From Lachnospiraceae bacterium (GTDB lineage: Bacteria; Bacillota; Clostridia; Lachnospirales; Lachnospiraceae): a stretch of DNA of 34,131 nt. Location: positions 1 to 34,131 of the forward strand of contig JAFVBO010000079.1 of the NCBI GenBank assembly GCA_017479935.1, in the 5' to 3' direction. The translations under genes were made by a program, and so were the position numbers. Shown in pieces: positions 33,670 through 34,131 of the stretch (the first letter of the stretch is position 1; the number at the start of each line of letters is the position of its first letter). The notes beneath the pieces were generated by a model, which was given only the letters and a program-made list of their open reading frames with translations, searched no databases and was not told the DNA's origin.

Positions 33670-33996
33670 ATGTTTTACAGGATCGAGGAACGGCTGATCG
33701 AATGCACACAGGAGGAAGCCAGGGAGAAAAAGGAACCCTTCGTGGCGGTGATGACCACCAAGGAATGGTCCCAGACGCAGGAAAAATTCCAGATGGGTAT
33801 TGACCTTGAAATGGAACTGGATCAGCCGTGTACCACCAAGGCGGAGGTAAACTACGACTCCCTGACGGGTACCTTCTCCATACCGGATCGAAATATAAAT
33901 TCGGATAAAGATTATCAGTTCGCCTTCGCGCTCGATGAAACCGGTATTGTCTTCATCGACAACCACGGGAAAGCCTACGAGATGATTAACCCTTAG
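33670..33996 (+). pseudogene. Truncated CorA-like metal transporter, N-terminal part
   Basis: The 108-residue frame begins MFYRIEERLIECTQEEAREK and follows GGGAGGAAACAGGG. It resembles the cytoplasmic N-terminal domain of Lachnospiraceae CorA-family magnesium transporters (KEPFVAVMTTKEW, TTKAEVNYDSLTGTFSIPDR, YQFAFALDETGIVFIDNHGK). It stops at EMINP, before any transmembrane helix or the CorA GMN motif. The DNA just after the stop is AT-rich and different in style, with its own promoter. I read this as disruption by an inserted element; a genuine short protein is the alternative. Confidence 0.5.
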
Positions 33997-34131
33997 TTCC
34001 CAAGCGTAAGTGGTTCTACAAATAACTTTGGTTCTACTACGTGAACCTTGAAAGTCTTATATTTCTTCACTTTCTCGGCATGTTTAGTTGACACATGTGG
34101 CTCGATATGGTACAATGTAGAAGTATGTTAG
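33997..34131 (+). mobile_element. Possible left end of an inserted element with outward-reading promoter
   Basis: A direct repeat TGGTTCTAC occurs at 34011-34019 and 34029-34037, and GGTTC/GAACC can pair around 34030-34047. A near-consensus promoter follows: TTGACA (34088-34093), 17-nt spacer, TACAAT (34111-34116). Base composition falls sharply compared with upstream genes. These traits fit the start of an insertion sequence whose transposase would lie beyond the window, but no transposase sequence is visible here. Confidence 0.35.
34088..34116 (+). promoter_or_regulatory. Strong promoter at the window end
   Basis: TTGACA, 17 nt, then TACAAT preceded by an extended TGG. It drives whatever lies beyond 34131. 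Confidence 0.8.

Overview
The window looks like chromosome of a Lachnospiraceae-type (class Clostridia) gut Firmicute. The evidence is the moderately high GC content, strong AGGAGG-type ribosome binding sites, canonical TTGACA/TATAAT promoters, the rpmG-secE-nusG-rplK-rplA order, a YolD/Y-family polymerase pair, and several long uncharacterised genes of a kind I associate with Lachnospiraceae. No sequence search was possible, so family names rest on motifs and recollection.

Layout. 1-626: gene-free DNA with a tandem array of hairpin-bearing repeats of about 63 bp (array A), then a strong promoter. 627-2929: rpmG, secE, nusG, rplK and rplA, with an L1-type operator before rplK and a strong terminator after rplA; rplJ/rplL do not follow. 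3327-5030: membrane-anchored L,D-transpeptidase. 5129-7958: AraC-type regulator divergent from a mannitol dehydrogenase/fructuronate reductase-family enzyme. 8067-8263: tRNA-Leu(CAG) with a perfect consensus promoter and its own terminator. 8436-10871: PstS-like substrate-binding domain fused to a long beta-rich module. 10892-14993 (minus strand): small membrane protein, Tat-exported FAD oxidoreductase, and a DUF362-type protein with a double ferredoxin tail. 15089-15766: flavodoxin behind a promoter and a leader that encodes a 19-residue peptide ending in Cys-Cys over a terminator-like hairpin. 15768-17939 (minus): YolD-like protein and Y-family polymerase. 18055-18346: a second tandem hairpin array (array B) with the same period and architecture as array A but different stem sequence. 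18485-21148: prolyl-tRNA-editing-type deacylase, hexapeptide acyltransferase and rarA. 21358-31251: a probable six-gene unit with a giant repeat protein, an Hsp70/actin-fold protein, a TPR protein, shikimate kinase, a metallo-beta-lactamase-fold protein, and a NYN/PIN-type nuclease with a roughly 630-residue Ala/Lys/Glu tail. 31391-33616: UvrD/PcrA-type helicase. 33670-33996: N-terminal part of a CorA-like protein, apparently cut off by foreign sequence that brings its own promoter at the window end.

Three items deserve most attention. (1) The 21358-27095 cassette: an Hsp70-like ATPase with what resembles a substrate-binding beta domain, next to a 1180-residue helical-repeat protein with Ig-like modules and a TPR protein. 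I infer an undescribed chaperone or scaffold machine. (2) The two tandem arrays, which share a 63-64 bp period, a 7-8 bp stem, a purine loop of about 20 nt, the same polarity, and a position just upstream of a plus-strand promoter. (3) The Cys-Cys leader peptide with mutually exclusive CAGCAG/CTGCTG pairings upstream of a flavodoxin, which looks like a translation-coupled attenuator.
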